Shown here piece by piece: positions 25,201-39,242 of a stretch of DNA of 64,000 nt. The position numbers and the translations under genes were made by a program. How positions within the stretch are numbered: position 1 is the stretch's first letter; every line of letters starts with the position of its first letter. Origin of the DNA: Haliaeetus albicilla (lineage: Eukaryota > Chordata > Aves > Accipitriformes > Accipitridae); assembly GCF_947461875.1 (NCBI RefSeq), contig NC_091505.1, positions 23,890,033-23,954,032 of the forward strand, given 5' to 3'. The notes beneath the pieces are model-generated. The model did no database searches, was not told where the DNA came from, and worked only from the letters and a program-made list of their open reading frames with translations.

Positions 25201-28039
25201 ACAACATCTTGATACCGAGTTACTTTATCTCCCATTATAGTGACCCTCACTAACACGTCTTTGCTTTCATTCTCTGTACTCTCTAAAGGAGATAGTCTTT
25301 TCTTCATCTGGCATAAGCACTCTTAGCTTCAACTGTGCAAACCTCTGCCTCCGGTGAGTAACCACGAGGTAAAGGCAAACTGAAATCTGAAATCTGTTCG
25401 GTCTGAGAACAGTTTTTGCTCAGATCGCCCAATATGGAGTTACTTTTTTTTGAAAGAGACTTTGGTGTGTGTTTAAATAACTGAAGAGAAACGGGGTTCA
25501 CATTAGACTATTTATGTGGTTTTCTTTTCATGATAGCAAAGGAGTGATTCCTCTGCTGGGGGATCGGTGTGAATGCAAACCTGCCTGTGCTAGAGGGATA
25601 CGCTCTTCTGTGTTCCCAGTGAAATGCCACCGACACGTGGGAGACCAGGTATCCCACCAGGAACGCAACTGTCCTTAGGGCTCTTTGTTGTCCCACTTCT
25701 CTTACCCCGTCCAGCACCATTGCCCTGCCAGGTTGACATCTCCTTGTTTTCGTCTGTCCCCTCGCAATCCCAGCACGCCTCCTCCTCAGTTTTGAGCGCC
25801 GGGGCAGGCAGGGCTCAGCAAACATGCATTTGTCCAAAGGGACTACGAAAGCCAGAAGTCTGCAGTGCTTAGAAAAATAGAGTAGCATATGATTGCAGAG
25901 TGCGTCTGCATGGGGATATTACCTACAGCCTTTGAACGAGGCTTTGCAAAGAGCAAAACTCAGCCCGAGCCCACCAACCTGTTAAATGCATTTTGTACAG
26001 AAAACGCCACCACGAATCCCTGCCATCGGTGTTCAGAAAGTTTCCTCCTTTTTTTTTGAATGGAAGCTCGCAGAAATAACTTCTCCACAGGCATGGGAGC
26101 TGCTTGGTCAGGCTGCCCCAGCAGGTTCAGCTGCCCCGTGGCTTTAGGGGTTAATTCTGCTCTATTCCACCCTGCACACAAGCAAACTGCGCTGCCTTTC
26201 TCGTGAGCAGCTTCGTTTTAAATCTTCAAGAAGAATGATGGAAAAAGCAACTGAGAAAACATGAGGACAATTCCCCCCCGCTTGTGGGAACGGTATTTTT
26301 TAAATGAAATTATTTCCCCTGTGTGCTGCTACACTGCCTCTTCATTAGAGGGAGAGGAGAAGCGTGTGTGCTTGCCCGATGCTGAGCGTTCATGGTATGC
26401 AGAGACTGCATAAAGAAATCATTTCTGGTGCTAAAAACCAAACCGTCACTGCTCCTTAAGTTTGGTGAAATATCCAATCAGTCTCAGTGGGGTTTTTGCA
26501 GGAAAAGGAATTAAAAAAAAAAAAAGGGAAGAAAAGGAAGAGAGAAAACCCACCAACCCCAGTGCGTTCCCATAATGAAGGGTCTAAAAATGCCCCACTC
26601 ATTGATGCAAAATTACAGTTATTGTTTATCCTCCTTCTACTTCACACAGCTTTATACAATACGCACCACGAAAAATACAAGCAAACAACCGACACATTAG
26701 TTAAGAGACCTTCCATTTTACTTTGGCAGTTCACGATAATGGAATTTAATTGTGGAAAAAGCTGAATAATTTTAGCTGAATGTCATTTGGTTCATTCAAA
26801 CTGGGAATCAGGGACATTTTTAACAAAGGTTTTCAAACTTCTTTTGAAATCAGGAAGCTGCTGTGCACAGATAAGGGGAGAGGTTTGAGGATTCTCTATC
26901 AGAAATTTCAAGGTTTTTTCCATCTGCTTTTTCACATTAACTGGTAATTATCCAGAAAGGCACATAATAGTGCAGAAATGACAGAAGCTGACAAAGGTTT
27001 TCCTAAGATATGTAAATTGTCAGTGATAGGCAAGGTGCAACAGAAAGGCTTTCTACAGCACAATTATTTATGCCAGTTTCATTTGCTTTTAGGTAGCACT
27101 GATGGCATACCGCACCGCCGCGTCTATCACAGGCGCTGCACATTCCCTTCACCACCAGCGCGCAGGAGAGATGGCAAAAACCAAGCTTCAAGGTTGGTGG
27201 TCTCCTCCGGCTCCGCTATTTTCTATTAAATACGTGTGCACGTGTGCCTCTGTGTATAGATATTTCTGAGGACTCTCTTGTTTATTAGAACGTTCCCCTT
27301 CATTTCTCACGCTGCATAAATAAATAAAGTGGCACCCTTCCCACCGAAACGGCTTCCACGTCTGGGTTACGGTTGGTGTACAAGTCCACCTTCCTCACAG
27401 CAGTGTTATTTGAGGGAGGCTACGTTAAAGCAGGCGCTCAGCGGTTTGCACCTGACATTCGTTAGCCCTTTGCACTGATTGCATGTTTTCAGCAAATAGG
27501 TGAGCCCCTCCAAAGTGCTCAGATAGACTCCGACCGCCAGCTGAAGAGCCCAGCGATGGCTGCGCAGGGCTCCGCCGGCTGGGGTTGAAGAGGCGGGTGG
27601 TGGGACATCCACCCCATCTGCTTTTAAAAAGGGATGGCCGGATTCGGATACTCTTAGCTTATACTCCTTAGGGGAGAAAAGACCCTCTCTCCCTAAATTG
27701 CCCAGTCAGCCTCAGGAGTTATTTACACATAGGAGTGCAAAAATGTCACCCTCCGTGACATGTCCCTGCAGGTCACCAGGGTAGGCTCCGGGTCTTGAAC
27801 AGGGTTTTACACGGGTATTTTAGGTCTCTGCTATACAAACAGAAGGACGGAGGGTGGAGGTTTGAGAAATAACCCCTTTCAAAAGGAGCGGTTGGGCTTC
27901 TGAGTCCTTCTGGGAGGTTAATTTTATTTAAGTAAAGTGTAAGGGGCTGTGCACAGGAGAAATTCCTGCCTGACCCCTGCCGCGTTCGGCTCATACCGGA
28001 ATTACAGGCTTTAATTAACCTTTTCTGGGAATAGGACTT

Positions 28040-28057
28040 CATATGTAACTACATATG
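28040..28057. repeat. Near-perfect palindrome CATATGTA-AC-TACATATG
   Basis: Eight-base arms with a 2-base spacer. Could bind a dimeric factor or be chance in AT-rich DNA. Confidence 0.6.
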
Positions 28058-28189
28058 TAATGAGAGGTTATAAGATCTTTAATGGATGAAAGGACTTTAC
28101 CTATCAGTCCCTGATGTAGTGGTACCAGAGGTATTATGGTGGTATAATTACTTTACATTAGCACGTGAGTGATGTTAAGTTACTCTGAT

Positions 28190-28222
28190 GGGGGGGGGGG
28201 GTTCCACATGTGTGTGTGTGTG
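28190..28222 (+). repeat. G12 homopolymer followed by a short GT repeat
   Basis: Twelve consecutive G residues (28190-28201) and then about seven GT units. The G run could fold with other G tracts, but no classical four-tract quadruplex is present. Confidence 0.85.
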
Positions 28223-30894
28223 GAATTAATTTCCTTTATGGTAATATTAACTTAAGCTAATGGGGGCTGTGAGAAAGTAAACAAGGATGCAACACAATAG
28301 ATTTGTATAGAAAAAAACCCCAAGATTGCATTTGAAAGTCAATGGGCTTAGATATTGGCTATAAGGACCTTGTCTCCTATCTCCTGTGATACGTTATTAA
28401 TTGCAAAGGGACGGAATCCCCAGAGGAGACCTCAACTCAACCCTGGGGGAGACCCCAGGACACGACGAGGTGGAGGACCAGAGCCCAAGCCCAGCTGGAA
28501 ATGCATTTGGGGAATATGCAGGTTAGTTAAATTAGGTGTCTGGAGCAGCAACGTACTTCTGGTATTTTTACAGAGCATTTAGGGTACTAAAAAATCTCCT
28601 AACTGATGTTAATTATTTCATTAAACATTCTGGATTTGCTTTGGTTTTACGTTTTAGTTTTTTTAAAATACAGTTTCAATTAGATCAAAACCTGTCAGGC
28701 CTGCGAAGAGGGTCTTAGGTGATCTGTGCGCAGCGGAGCTGAGGACTTTTGCTATTATCATGCACGGATTTCAGGTTAGAGCTGGCAAAAGGACTTTGAA
28801 AAGGCATGAAGGCACTTAAGGACAGAAACCTCTTTTACCGAGTAACAGCTAGAGCTGGGTGAAACCCTGAGGATGATCAATAAACAATCACGGGAACAGT
28901 GGCATGAATCTAGCCTTGCTATCGTTACATGATTCTGCACTTGCTTGTAGTGACATTTTGGCCACTGTGCCACTGGCAGATGCACTCCTGAGCAGAGGGA
29001 GGATGCTGCCAGCACCCAGCCCTGGGTCCTGCCTTGAAAGCAAATCCTAAGTGAAGTTTTTAAGCCTCAAACGACCAGAAAAAAGCCTGAAAAAAAAAAA
29101 AAAACCCAACCAAACCAGAGGACTGTCTGCCTGAGTCTGCTGCCAGCCTGGAGCTTGGTCCCCCCATGAGCCAATGCCACACATCTGCTTAGAGAGCAGA
29201 GCAAGGAAAAAGCATCAACACAGCTCATGTGAGCCGTTATACTTACCCAGCAGAGCTTAAATTTTGACCATTAAATAATTACAGCAAAATACTCGCCATC
29301 CATCTACAGCCAGAGAATTATTTACTAAAGCTATTCAGCAAATAATTGGGAATAATGAATCCATCAAAGGCAATTGTATACTGAAAAAGAGGTGAAATTC
29401 ACAAGAGGGATTATTCGCTTCAACTTATTCACTCAGCCTTGCTAGTAAAGAGGTGAAGTATAGGCTTGAAGGAGACTGCACCGGCATGGCAGACTGTATG
29501 TAACAGAACGACAGAAGGGTAAGAAAAAACATTGAGGCTGAAAAAAAGGACTGCATCAAAACGTACCCGTCGCCTTGGCTCTTGCTGTCCCCTAATGACC
29601 CTCACGATGCTCAGCAGCTGCTCTGGGAGCGCCAGCCTTCTGGCAAAGCAAGGCATGGCATTCAGCCCCAAATATATCTCCTGGTGCTTGACTTTAAGGT
29701 TGACCATAATACGGGAGAGAGGAGAGCGTATGTCAGAGCCTGAGCTCGCAGCAGCATCTCCTCCTAGCTGTGGTACGTACCCCGGGCTGAGATCTGTAAT
29801 GATATAGGAGAGTTTCGCTCGCCTGCATTAATTTTCTCTGTAATGAGATGCTAGTGGTGGGTCGCTTTGGCTGTTAGGGGATTTCACTCTTGCAGACCTT
29901 CAGTTTTATATATCCGATGAGCTCCGTGTCAAAAGAGGAGGAGTTTAAAGTACACTAAAACCTTTGATTAAGTAATATGCAAGAAAAACAGCCCCTCTTT
30001 TTAAAATCAATGTCCCTGTGCCCGAGCACTGCCTCCTATAAAATGTCCCACTCAGTTTTCCTTGTTCTGTTTTAATCAGAAACTGAATTTCAGAAGCAAT
30101 TCTGATTTACCCAGCATGGCAGTGGAAGGTTCAGAGTCAGAAGGGATTTCTGGAGGTGATGTGTTTTGCCTAAAAGTCCCTTGCTGCAAAATTTTGGACA
30201 CGCTTTGAGCAAGCAGTGCCCCTCCTGAGATGACTCTCCCAGGGAAGCTGAAATTCATAAAGAAGTAAATGGTCATTGGGGATGGCAGGAGCTCTGTATC
30301 TTTCTAGGTCATAAAAGGATGGGAAAAAAAGCAGTGCAGGGAAAAAAAAAAAAAAAAGCTTTAAAATATTATGTTTTCATTGACCGAAACCTTCCAGCTT
30401 CTGTGATGCCAGAGCTCCCAACCTTCATGCCCAGCGTTTTGGGGGCAAAGGGGCGGGAATCAGAGCAGGCAAATGTCGGGGTCTAAACACACAGAAATGG
30501 CCTGAATGTATCATCTGGATTATCTGGATTTTTTTCTGCAGCCTTTTGTTAGACTTTGAAAGAAAAAAAAGAAAAAAAAAATTAAACCTATTTCAGAGTA
30601 ATTGAACTGTGCTCACATTAACTTACACTAAAATTATTTTTAATTAAATGAACTTCCCTTGTTTGTAGCTAGAAGGTACTTATGTGAGATAAAAACTCCA
30701 TTCTAATAATGCTGAGACTCACCACCACTTAATTAGCGTCACAACTCAAGGCAGACCGAGCAGGAGGGCGAGCGGGGAGGTGGGCTTGTGCTGCTGGGTG
30801 GGATTTGGGGGAGAGATGCTCCCTCCTACAGCAGCTATCCCAGAGCCCACCCAGTGCCGCGAGGCATGCCGGGACTGGAAATCACACCTAGTAT

Positions 30895-31130
30895 TTGACA
30901 CAGTTTGTGGCAAAAGCAATTATAATTAACATTATATTAAATATTAAGTCAAGATCATAAAATGTTGATTGGTACTGATTAGCTGTATAATCCATAATTA
31001 GAAATCACTGCACCCTTCACCAGGTACTGTAGTGCTTCGCTTATGATTTCACCGCTAAATTAAATGAGTGATTCAGCTTTTGCCCTGAGTTTTACTTTTG
31101 CATTTAATTTAGGGCAGAGCCACATTCAGG
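30895..31130. other. AT-rich enhancer-like block (candidate conserved non-coding element)
   Basis: Contains AATTATAATTAACATTATAT, TCCATAATTAGAAATC and GCTAAATTAAATGAG, complex rather than repetitive AT-rich sequence with clustered TAAT cores. No gene or repeat explains it. Conservation is untested. Confidence 0.3.
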
Positions 31131-32902
31131 CAAAAGCACAAGCCCTGTTCCCGTCGAGGCTGTTCCCAAACTCTCCATCCCGAAGGCAGCTCCTCATCAC
31201 TGCCGTCCCCATGGGAGGGCGATGGCCAAATTGCCCTTGACCAGCCCCAGCACTGCTTCGGTTGTGTGTGTTCAAGACGTAGGAAGATGAAAGCTCCTTG
31301 TATATTTACTCACCCTCAAAAGGGTGAATGCAAAAGGTGGAGCCGAGACTGTACGTGCCCTCCTGGCTTCTCTCAAGCCAAGGCAGATAAGCCAGGATTA
31401 GGCAGCTCCAAGATAATGATTTATTGCTAGCATAAACTAGGAGTACACTGATACCTCAGCAAGGAGGGAGCGAGAGAAGACTCTTTAGTCTGATTTGATT
31501 TCAGAAGACCGAACCCATCTGTGCATCACCCATTAATGAGATGGAAACACTGATCCTTTGGTAAAACAGTTTGGAGAGGACTGTGGCTCTGGGTTGGCGA
31601 GCTGCTGCAGGAGGGTGAGGAGGTCGAGGTGTTTAGGAAGGCTTGCTGCAGCAGCCCTGCCTGCCCGAACGAGGCCTTCCCCTGCCTTTATGGGTCCATT
31701 TATCATGGATAGCCATTTATAATAGAGAATGTCATCATGGCACACCAGGAAGCACTCAAGTAAGTTTTGTTAAAGCAAAACCCAAAATCCACTAACTATA
31801 AGATTTTATGTGTTTGCTACTAATTTCGATTACTGCCTTGGCTGGAGACCCATCTGTGATTTTTTTCCATAGTATTTCTGGATAAAAATAATAAAAGTCG
31901 GCGGATAAAATCCCAAACCTGTGGCAGTCTGGCTGTACCTGCTTGAACTCCGGCAGCCTCCTCGCAGCGCTGCAGGCGAGCTGGTCCAGAGGGACCTTCA
32001 CAGGCTGAGCTTGGCGCCCGCTGGCAAACCCAGGGCTAGAAAGAGAAAATACACTGTCATAAATTTTCTTTTCCGAGGGCACTCTTTGGAGTCCTCGGGA
32101 AGAAATCTTTTTATTCCTTCTGCAACTAGAGAATGCACTGTTATCTTTTGCACCGATTAATATTGCTTGGGAGTGGAGATGAGATGCTAGGCAGAGCCCG
32201 ACTCTCTCGATCAATTAAATCAATGCAGTCGTGAAGCTCCACCGATTTTCCCTAACCAAGGGTTTGGCCTAAAAGGCAGCGTACACAGCATTACGGAGGA
32301 CATACGGAATCACAGATAATGTGGCTGCCGGTCAGGCTAAGAAAATCAGGAAAGTCATGCTCCGGGTCCACATTTCCCTGCGCTGGGCACCGCGGGATGC
32401 AGCCTTGGACCAGGTCAGGGAGGGGCTGCACCCCATGATGCTCACACACTCGTTCTCACAACATTTTAATTCTTCTTATTCTTACATTAATGGCTATATT
32501 TTTATTTAAACGATGGCTTTAAGATTGCATAGCTCATCTCCTTCTTGTAAGAGCTACTTTTGGCTAGTCCAGGGAAACGGCTGTGGTCTCTCCTTCGCAG
32601 GGATTGCCCTGGCTGAGCTCCTCGTGCAGCCGTGTGTCCTAGGGAGATCTTTACCTGTCCCACTACGAAGCATCCAACACCCAAGGTCACTCACATCCTT
32701 CCCCTGGGCGTCCAGCAACCTGAAAAAAAAACAAAAGAAAGCACTCCCAAACCCTGTGTATTCTTCACTGAAATGTTTATGGTGTAGGGGTTACCTCTGA
32801 GTCAGCAGATGAGTAGGCAGATATTTAAGAAGATTCCCATGCCATGACTGTCAAAACAAAGGTATTTCTACTCTTTCAGCACTTTCATTAGAAAAAAAAA
32901 AG

Positions 32903-32906
<4 letters not shown>

Positions 32907-32935
<29 letters not shown>
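32907..32935 (+). repeat. Poly(A) run of 29
   Basis: 29 consecutive A, preceded by a shorter A run. No recognisable retrotransposed sequence or target-site duplication lies immediately upstream, so it is called a simple repeat rather than a retrocopy tail. Confidence 0.85.
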
Positions 32936-32939
<4 letters not shown>

Positions 32940-35900
32940 GAATTTCCTCCCTGCGTATCACCCTTACATGGGCAGCATGGAGTGCAGGAGGGTGCTGCAT
33001 CCTAGTATAAAACTGCATTTACATCAGCCCTCATCTCCTATCTGTGATGTACAACAAATTCATCCATCCAGCAGAGAGCCTTTTGGCTTGTGTAATGCTA
33101 AAAAAATGTCTATTTTTTGCCTGCAGAACCAATGCATTAACTCAGAGAAGGGGCACCAGAACGAAAGCCTGGAGCCGCTGCCCGCCCTGGAGCTGAAACG
33201 CCGCTGGAGTAACAGTGCAAAAGAAAGAAAAAAAACTCCTCTCCAAAATGGCTGCAAAGAGTAGGTCTCTGCAGTCCCTTCTTAAACACTGAAGATATTT
33301 GCTTTTAAAAATATCTACTTAAAGGCAGGTTTAATCTCAAAATAGAATTTTCCAGTTCAAAAAAAAAAAGAACGCCACACCTTCAAAAATGGCTCAAGTT
33401 AGTTCGCCTTCAATTTTTTTTCCAATTAAATTAATTTAAAATGAGTGAAAAATGTTTCATGCCCTAAGATCCTGAAACCTCCGGTGTCAGCTGAAACTGG
33501 CACTTCTGCTCTCAGCTTCAGCCCTTGCTGCAGGCACCTCTGCTTTGAAGCCTTTGAAGTGTTTGTGGCACAGGCAGAGCCTCTCTGCAGAGAAAGCCAG
33601 TCATTTTATAGATATTTAATGTGTGAAGTGTGCGTGCGTGTGTTTGTGTTAGTATAACATGGATTTTCACAATGTGTATGGAAAGATGTAGAAGGGTTCT
33701 TGACTTGTGGAACAAAATTACAGGGAAAAACCGCTGTCTGCCTTGCTGAGAGCATCCATAAGCTGCTTTTTGCCCGAGCCTCGGTCGCTTCAGCATCGTC
33801 CTGAAGATCCAGTTGAAACTATCTGCTGACCTTCAGAGAGACCGAAACAGTTCATTTAGTTGTGCCTACAGGACTCACTCGCTCTCCCCTCTCTCAGCAT
33901 CAGAATTCACTTTTTCAAAGCTTAGAGCAAATAACGCCACCAAGAAAGCATGAAAACACCAGGAGCAAAGTGGCTGTGGATGCCTGCCCTGTCTGTGAGC
34001 TGCAAAGCAGCTGACATAACTGCCCTGCATTTATTTTGGGGATGTGATGCAAGAGCAAGGCAATAAATTTGATTAATGGTTGGATTTTGGAGCTAATTAT
34101 TTGACACGTGACGTAACGACCTTGATTCTGGAAGCGAGGTGTGTGGATGGAGAGGCAGCATCTCCCCCTGCGTATGAAATGATCTGATGGGAAGGCTCCA
34201 CCTCAGCAAGCAGTAGGACTCATTCAGTGGCTGATTTGTCTAAATTGTTACATTTCCCTACTTTTTTGGCAGGGACAGATTCAAAATTGATGCCTCAATT
34301 TCAGAATGAGCCGTATTTTATTCACCATGCACTGCAATTACTTCAGCCTGTAACCGAGAAGGTTTAACCAGTAATAAAAGCTTCAGACTTTAAAGCAACC
34401 AGTTCAGCCTATGCTATTTGAGCAGCATTTCTGAATCACTTGGTGAACAACTTCTCCCACGGACTGGTTTTTGAATAGAAGAAAAGTAGCAAAGATTTCT
34501 TACAACATCTGAAATGGAAAAACAATTACATTCTGTGACTCTACAAAAATATTTCTGAGGACATGTAATATATTTTGCCAGGGTAATGTCCCTATTCTAG
34601 GAGTGGTTCTTTCTGCTCAGCATTTGTTCCTTTTTTTAATGTAAGCCACACAGGGAAATACTGGAAACTGGATAGGGAAAACCAGAATTAACCCTGTGTT
34701 TTTCACACAATTGCCCTTTATGCTACTTTATTTTTATTTTTTCTAGCTTTTATGAAGCCATCATTAATCTAGTCAGCCAAGGTCAGACGAGACTTTTTTC
34801 TTCTTTGCAGACCCTGAAGCTTATAAAGCTTCAACCTACTCTTCCATAACCAAATGTTTAGTACCTACCGGTTGGGTTAATTAGAGTGCATTCTTTACAG
34901 CTCTGATAATAATCACTACTACACCGTCATAGCAGTGGCTGTAGACTATTTTTTTTTTTTTGTCTGTTATTTCTTTTTTAACAATAAGCATTTACGTAGT
35001 CATACTGTTTAAACCACTGGGTCTTTTGGCTTCAGCCAAGGGTTCATCTGATCATACCTGGAAATATCAAGCTGCAGAAAGTAAGAGCATCACCCGCACT
35101 CATGATGATTCCCAAACTAAATGCAGCACAGCATCTTGGATATACCTCTAAAATAGGGGACCTTTTCTTTTTTTAAGAGGAGGGGAGAATATTGATAGGG
35201 GGGAAAAAAAGTTGAGAAGAAAGAGAGAAGACTGCTGAATGTCCAGCATTGATTTAGAACTAGGCTTTGCCAAGCAGGGTGAAAAGGAGCCTTCCCCAAT
35301 CTATTCAGTGTACGGTTATTAGTATTGATAACAGGGCTTTGGCTCCCAAGAGAAAGAGTGGGGAATGAATTAGGAAAAAAATACATTTCTGTAAATAAAG
35401 TTTTTCCAATTCAGATGTTTTTTAGGAAGTGGGGAAGAAAATTCTGCTTCTCAAATGTCAAGTACTTGAAAGACTAAAAATAGATCACCGGAATAAATAA
35501 ATTAACCCAGAAGACAGGACTGATGCTCTGCAGGCATCAGGGATTAAATAAATTCACTAAATTCAAAGTGGTATTCCAGATAAGAGCTCTTTGTGCTGCA
35601 GCATGTACAGCTTATTGATTATAGGATTGAGGTGCTCTGCACTCTTGTAAAATGTACTCTGGCTGATATGACTTAATCCTGCGGTAATGTACAGCCCAGT
35701 GCACAAAGCACGGAGCTAGCTTATATTTTCTTATTTATTTTAATTTTGTTTGTGTCTTAATTTGCCGCACCGCATCTGTGCCCTCTCCCAGGCAGCGTTC
35801 GCTCAGGATGAGTGACGAGAGGCACTCAGAAGGTGCTGACTCAGCAAGACGAGGGCTGGGCTGCCTGATGGAAGCCTGCAGGACAGGGGCCATGGGAATC

Positions 35901-37556
35901 TTCCTTGGTTATCTTCCATAGGGATGTAAAGTCTGAGCGCGTCACTCTTCCATTGCGTTGCATGGGCTGGCTGCAAGGACGAGTGGTCCCCAAGCACCGG
36001 TGATGCCCAGTTGATGTAGGAAGCAGCTCAGATAGAAATACTTATTCTGCAGACTTCTACATTCTGTTATACGAGCCCTCCAAGGCAGTAGAAGTGTGTC
36101 TAACCAAGGTGAAAACACTGCCACTCCAGAGAAGATGAATTTTCCCGGACAAAAAGTGGAAAGTTTTGTAAGTCCTGCTGGATCAAAGCAAACAATCCCA
36201 GAGGGGCTGTTATACACCTAGCCAGAATGAATTTTGGTTGTTCCAATTAACCTGTTTTCCATAGCAAAGGGTGCTTTGGCCTTCCTGGTCAGAAGTTGGA
36301 CCACCAAGGTCACTTCACACTAATACAGAAGGACATTTCTTTCTTCCTTGGGAAGCTCTCCTGCCTCTGGTGCTCAGCCCAGCTCTCCTCTGCAGGTTGC
36401 TCTGAAGAGCCAGCAGACCTCTCCGAACATGGAATTTTACCATATAATTTACCAAGAAAAAGAAAAACCTCCAGACTCCTGGGGGTGTGAGAAAGCAGCT
36501 GGGCACGGCAGCGATGGTCTCACGGCGTGCTGGGCTCCTGGTCTCTCATCTGCTTGGGGTTGCTGCCCATCATCCGGCACCTTCCCAGCCTCAGGGCATC
36601 CTTGGGTGCTAGTTTTCTGAATCACCGGTAAAAAAGTTGATCTGACCAAGGGGAAGAACTTTTTAATTCGTTAATTGTTGTCTCCCTGGTATGAAGGAAC
36701 AGCTGAACAAAGGAGCTGCAGGGGCTTGGCTTTTGGGTAACCTCCTCAAATCCCCGATCTCCCACAGGTTTGGCGAGTCTCCCAATATCTTACTTCACCA
36801 AAATTAAGCTTCTTAATCTCAAGACATATAGCCTCTACTATGTAACACTGCCTCCTGAGCATGATCCACAGGGCCTGTATTTTAACACCCAAGATTCATT
36901 AATATTTCCTGCAGAGTGTTCAGTAAGTAGCAAATAAAGCAGGAAGTGTCCCAGATGTTGGAAAGAAAAAATGGAATTATTCATTGCTTACTAACGTCAA
37001 ATGCTAATGCGAGAAAAGCATCCTTGAAGAAATCCTTGACTAAAATTCATCAGAGTGATGTGAAATCACTGTTTTAATTATGCATTTTTGAATGTATTTA
37101 TTAGTCCCGGTTCTGATCTGACTTACAGATGTTTAACAGTTATAAGGGTCTATTGCAGTCTTTGGAATTACTCATGATTTATAATAACAAAACCTGGATC
37201 AGAATTAGGTCCTTGTCACTACTCTATAATATCCTTTCATCAAACTTCTTCACATTCAACAGATGAAAGAGACCGTGGTTTCCGCAATTTCAAACCCTAC
37301 CACTGAGTCCATTAGTTTGGTTTTTGAAATTTCTCCTTCAGAAATGATGATTCTCACACAACATTTTGTCTCCTTGAGTTATAGTTGCCACAAGAAACTT
37401 GAGAGCAAAGGAATTAGACTCTTTAGTCCACCCAAAATGATGTGTTTGGTTACCACTTGTGCTGGCTGCAAACACTGCATTTTAATAGAGGAGCTAATTA
37501 CTTTAGTTATGCTCATCTATAATCTCATTCTCAATATCCTTATTGTTGTGCCTATC

Positions 37557-37608
37557 AGAGTATGCTCAATACCAGATGACTATTGGAGAGAGTATGCTCA
37601 ATACCAGA
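37557..37608 (+). repeat. 20-bp direct repeat with 32-bp period
   Basis: AGAGTATGCTCAATACCAGA occurs at 37557-37576 and again, identical, at 37589-37608. This suggests a recent local duplication. Confidence 0.85.
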
Positions 37609-39236
37609 GACATTTTTAAAAAAAAAACAAACTCCGTTCAAGAATGATTCAAAAAGTCATGTGTTTTTCAAAAGAGTGATGGAGTTTTAAACTATTGCTT
37701 GTTCTAGAGTTGATCTAGAATGAGCAAGTCTCCAGGGATGGTTTACTCCCTAAGGCATGAATGCATGATTAAGCTAAATGTATTCCATAAATGCCTTGAT
37801 GACATTAAACTAAATTTTTTAAAGAACAGATGGAGAAAGTTAATAAATATTTCATTCTATAATATAAAACTCACTTCTATATTCACAACTTCAGGGATCC
37901 TCAGCTTCACAGATATCAATAAGTCTGATGGATTTCTTGCTGCATTCTCATTCTTCTGCCCTGGTGTCTCTTATGGGATCATCATTTCTGCATGCTTGGA
38001 TTGTTTTATGGGATCAGTGAAAGGCAAATGACTGTAAATCTTGACCTCTTCTGCTCCTGGATTATATACTTTTATTCTTTGTGACCATAAGTGTTCATCT
38101 CTACACTGAATAGATAATTAAATGACAAAAATTATTCAAAGGGAATTTATAGTGAGAAATTATCACTTGAAGAACTGATGAGACACAGGCATAACCCAAG
38201 GAGATATTGCAGGGAAAAAAAAAAAACAGTTTAGAATGGCCAAATAAAATACTGAAATATCTTTGTATTTGTAAATGTCATGAAACATCTGTTCACTGGG
38301 AAAACCCATGATTTTTACCTGTATATACCAATTCTATTCAAACAAAATTTCTATTAAGGGAAAAGAGTCTGAATTTTGCTTAAGAACTGTAGACCAAGCC
38401 TGTTAGTCGTATGAAAGAACTAATCTTTACATGTGGGAATTACAATTTCTCACTCTATGTATGCCATGAATCTTGTAAAAGAATAATTAGAACTTGCTCC
38501 AAAAGGAAAGAAATGCCAGACTTCAATAATATTTTAGGAAGAGCATTAACAAACATTTTTATACTGCCAACAGTCTTCACTGCTTTCTAGAAGAGATTTA
38601 CATTACATTATTAATTAACTACACTGAGTCAATAGCATGACATAAAGCTTGGAAGATATAAGTTTAGCACAAACTATGACATTCATGAGAAAACTGTGCA
38701 TTTTTAGGAAGTTTGATTGAAAATCTATGCAAATGACTTCAGCAAGCAAGGGCCCAACAAACTACTTCAAAGCATCAATATCCAGCCCAAAAAACATGAC
38801 AAGATCAAATCTTTGTCATTTCTCAAGTGTCTTTACAAACCTCCGCATATACGGTATAAATTACTTCACCTCCTGTGCCTTGATAGTTTGGTATAAAATT
38901 AGCATGCATTACTCTTAGTGGGACCGCTGTAATCTGTCAGACAACATACACCTGAGCAATTGCAAGAATTTAAAAGTATCTAAACGGTATATAATTTGTC
39001 TTTTTGTGTGCTATGTGTATAGAATACAACAGGGTCCCATGGTCTACCGTAACAAACAAAATAAAAAATAATAGCGCTATTGTTCCCCTCCCTGTCCCCC
39101 AACTCTGACCATCTTTTAGTTTTTGGCTCGAGAATCCCCACAACACTGCGTCCGGGGCAAATATTAAATGCAGAGTAATGTGGTGCTGTAAAGAAATACT
39201 AATTAATTCAGAATTAATTTCAGCCACATAAATTGG

Positions 39237-39242
39237 TTTATT
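39237..39242 (-). promoter_or_regulatory. Polyadenylation signal AATAAA for the TMEM182-like gene
   Basis: First canonical AATAAA on the minus strand downstream of the stop codon, giving a 3' untranslated region of about 600 nt. A variant signal ATTAAA lies slightly nearer, at 39305-39300. No other AATAAA occurs between the stop and this site. Assignment is by position and motif only. Confidence 0.5.

Larger units (their letters stand above)
22213..39236. other. Non-coding stretch downstream of the TMEM182-like gene
   Basis: No exon could be recognised. It holds homopolymers, a G12 run, small palindromes and several AT-rich TAAT-dense blocks (29.27-29.39, 30.90-31.13 and 34.05-34.11 kb), with scattered GC-richer patches (25.5-25.9, 36.3-36.6 kb). 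36.9-39.2 kb is notably AT-rich. Confidence 0.6.

Noticed and set aside
25095..25501. Two overlapping minus-strand open frames (65 and 70 residues) touching at ATGA, reading as if one frame-shifted protein
   Set aside because: No similarity to a known family was recognised in either half, and eukaryotic DNA does not use ATGA coupling. Treated as chance.
25508..25888. 126-residue minus-strand open frame rich in arginine
   Set aside because: An open frame lies on the opposite strand, the GC-richer patch lowers stop frequency, and no domain was recognised.
32881..32940. A29 run as the tail of a processed pseudogene
   Set aside because: No cDNA-like sequence or open frame of a known gene precedes it, and no target-site duplication is evident.
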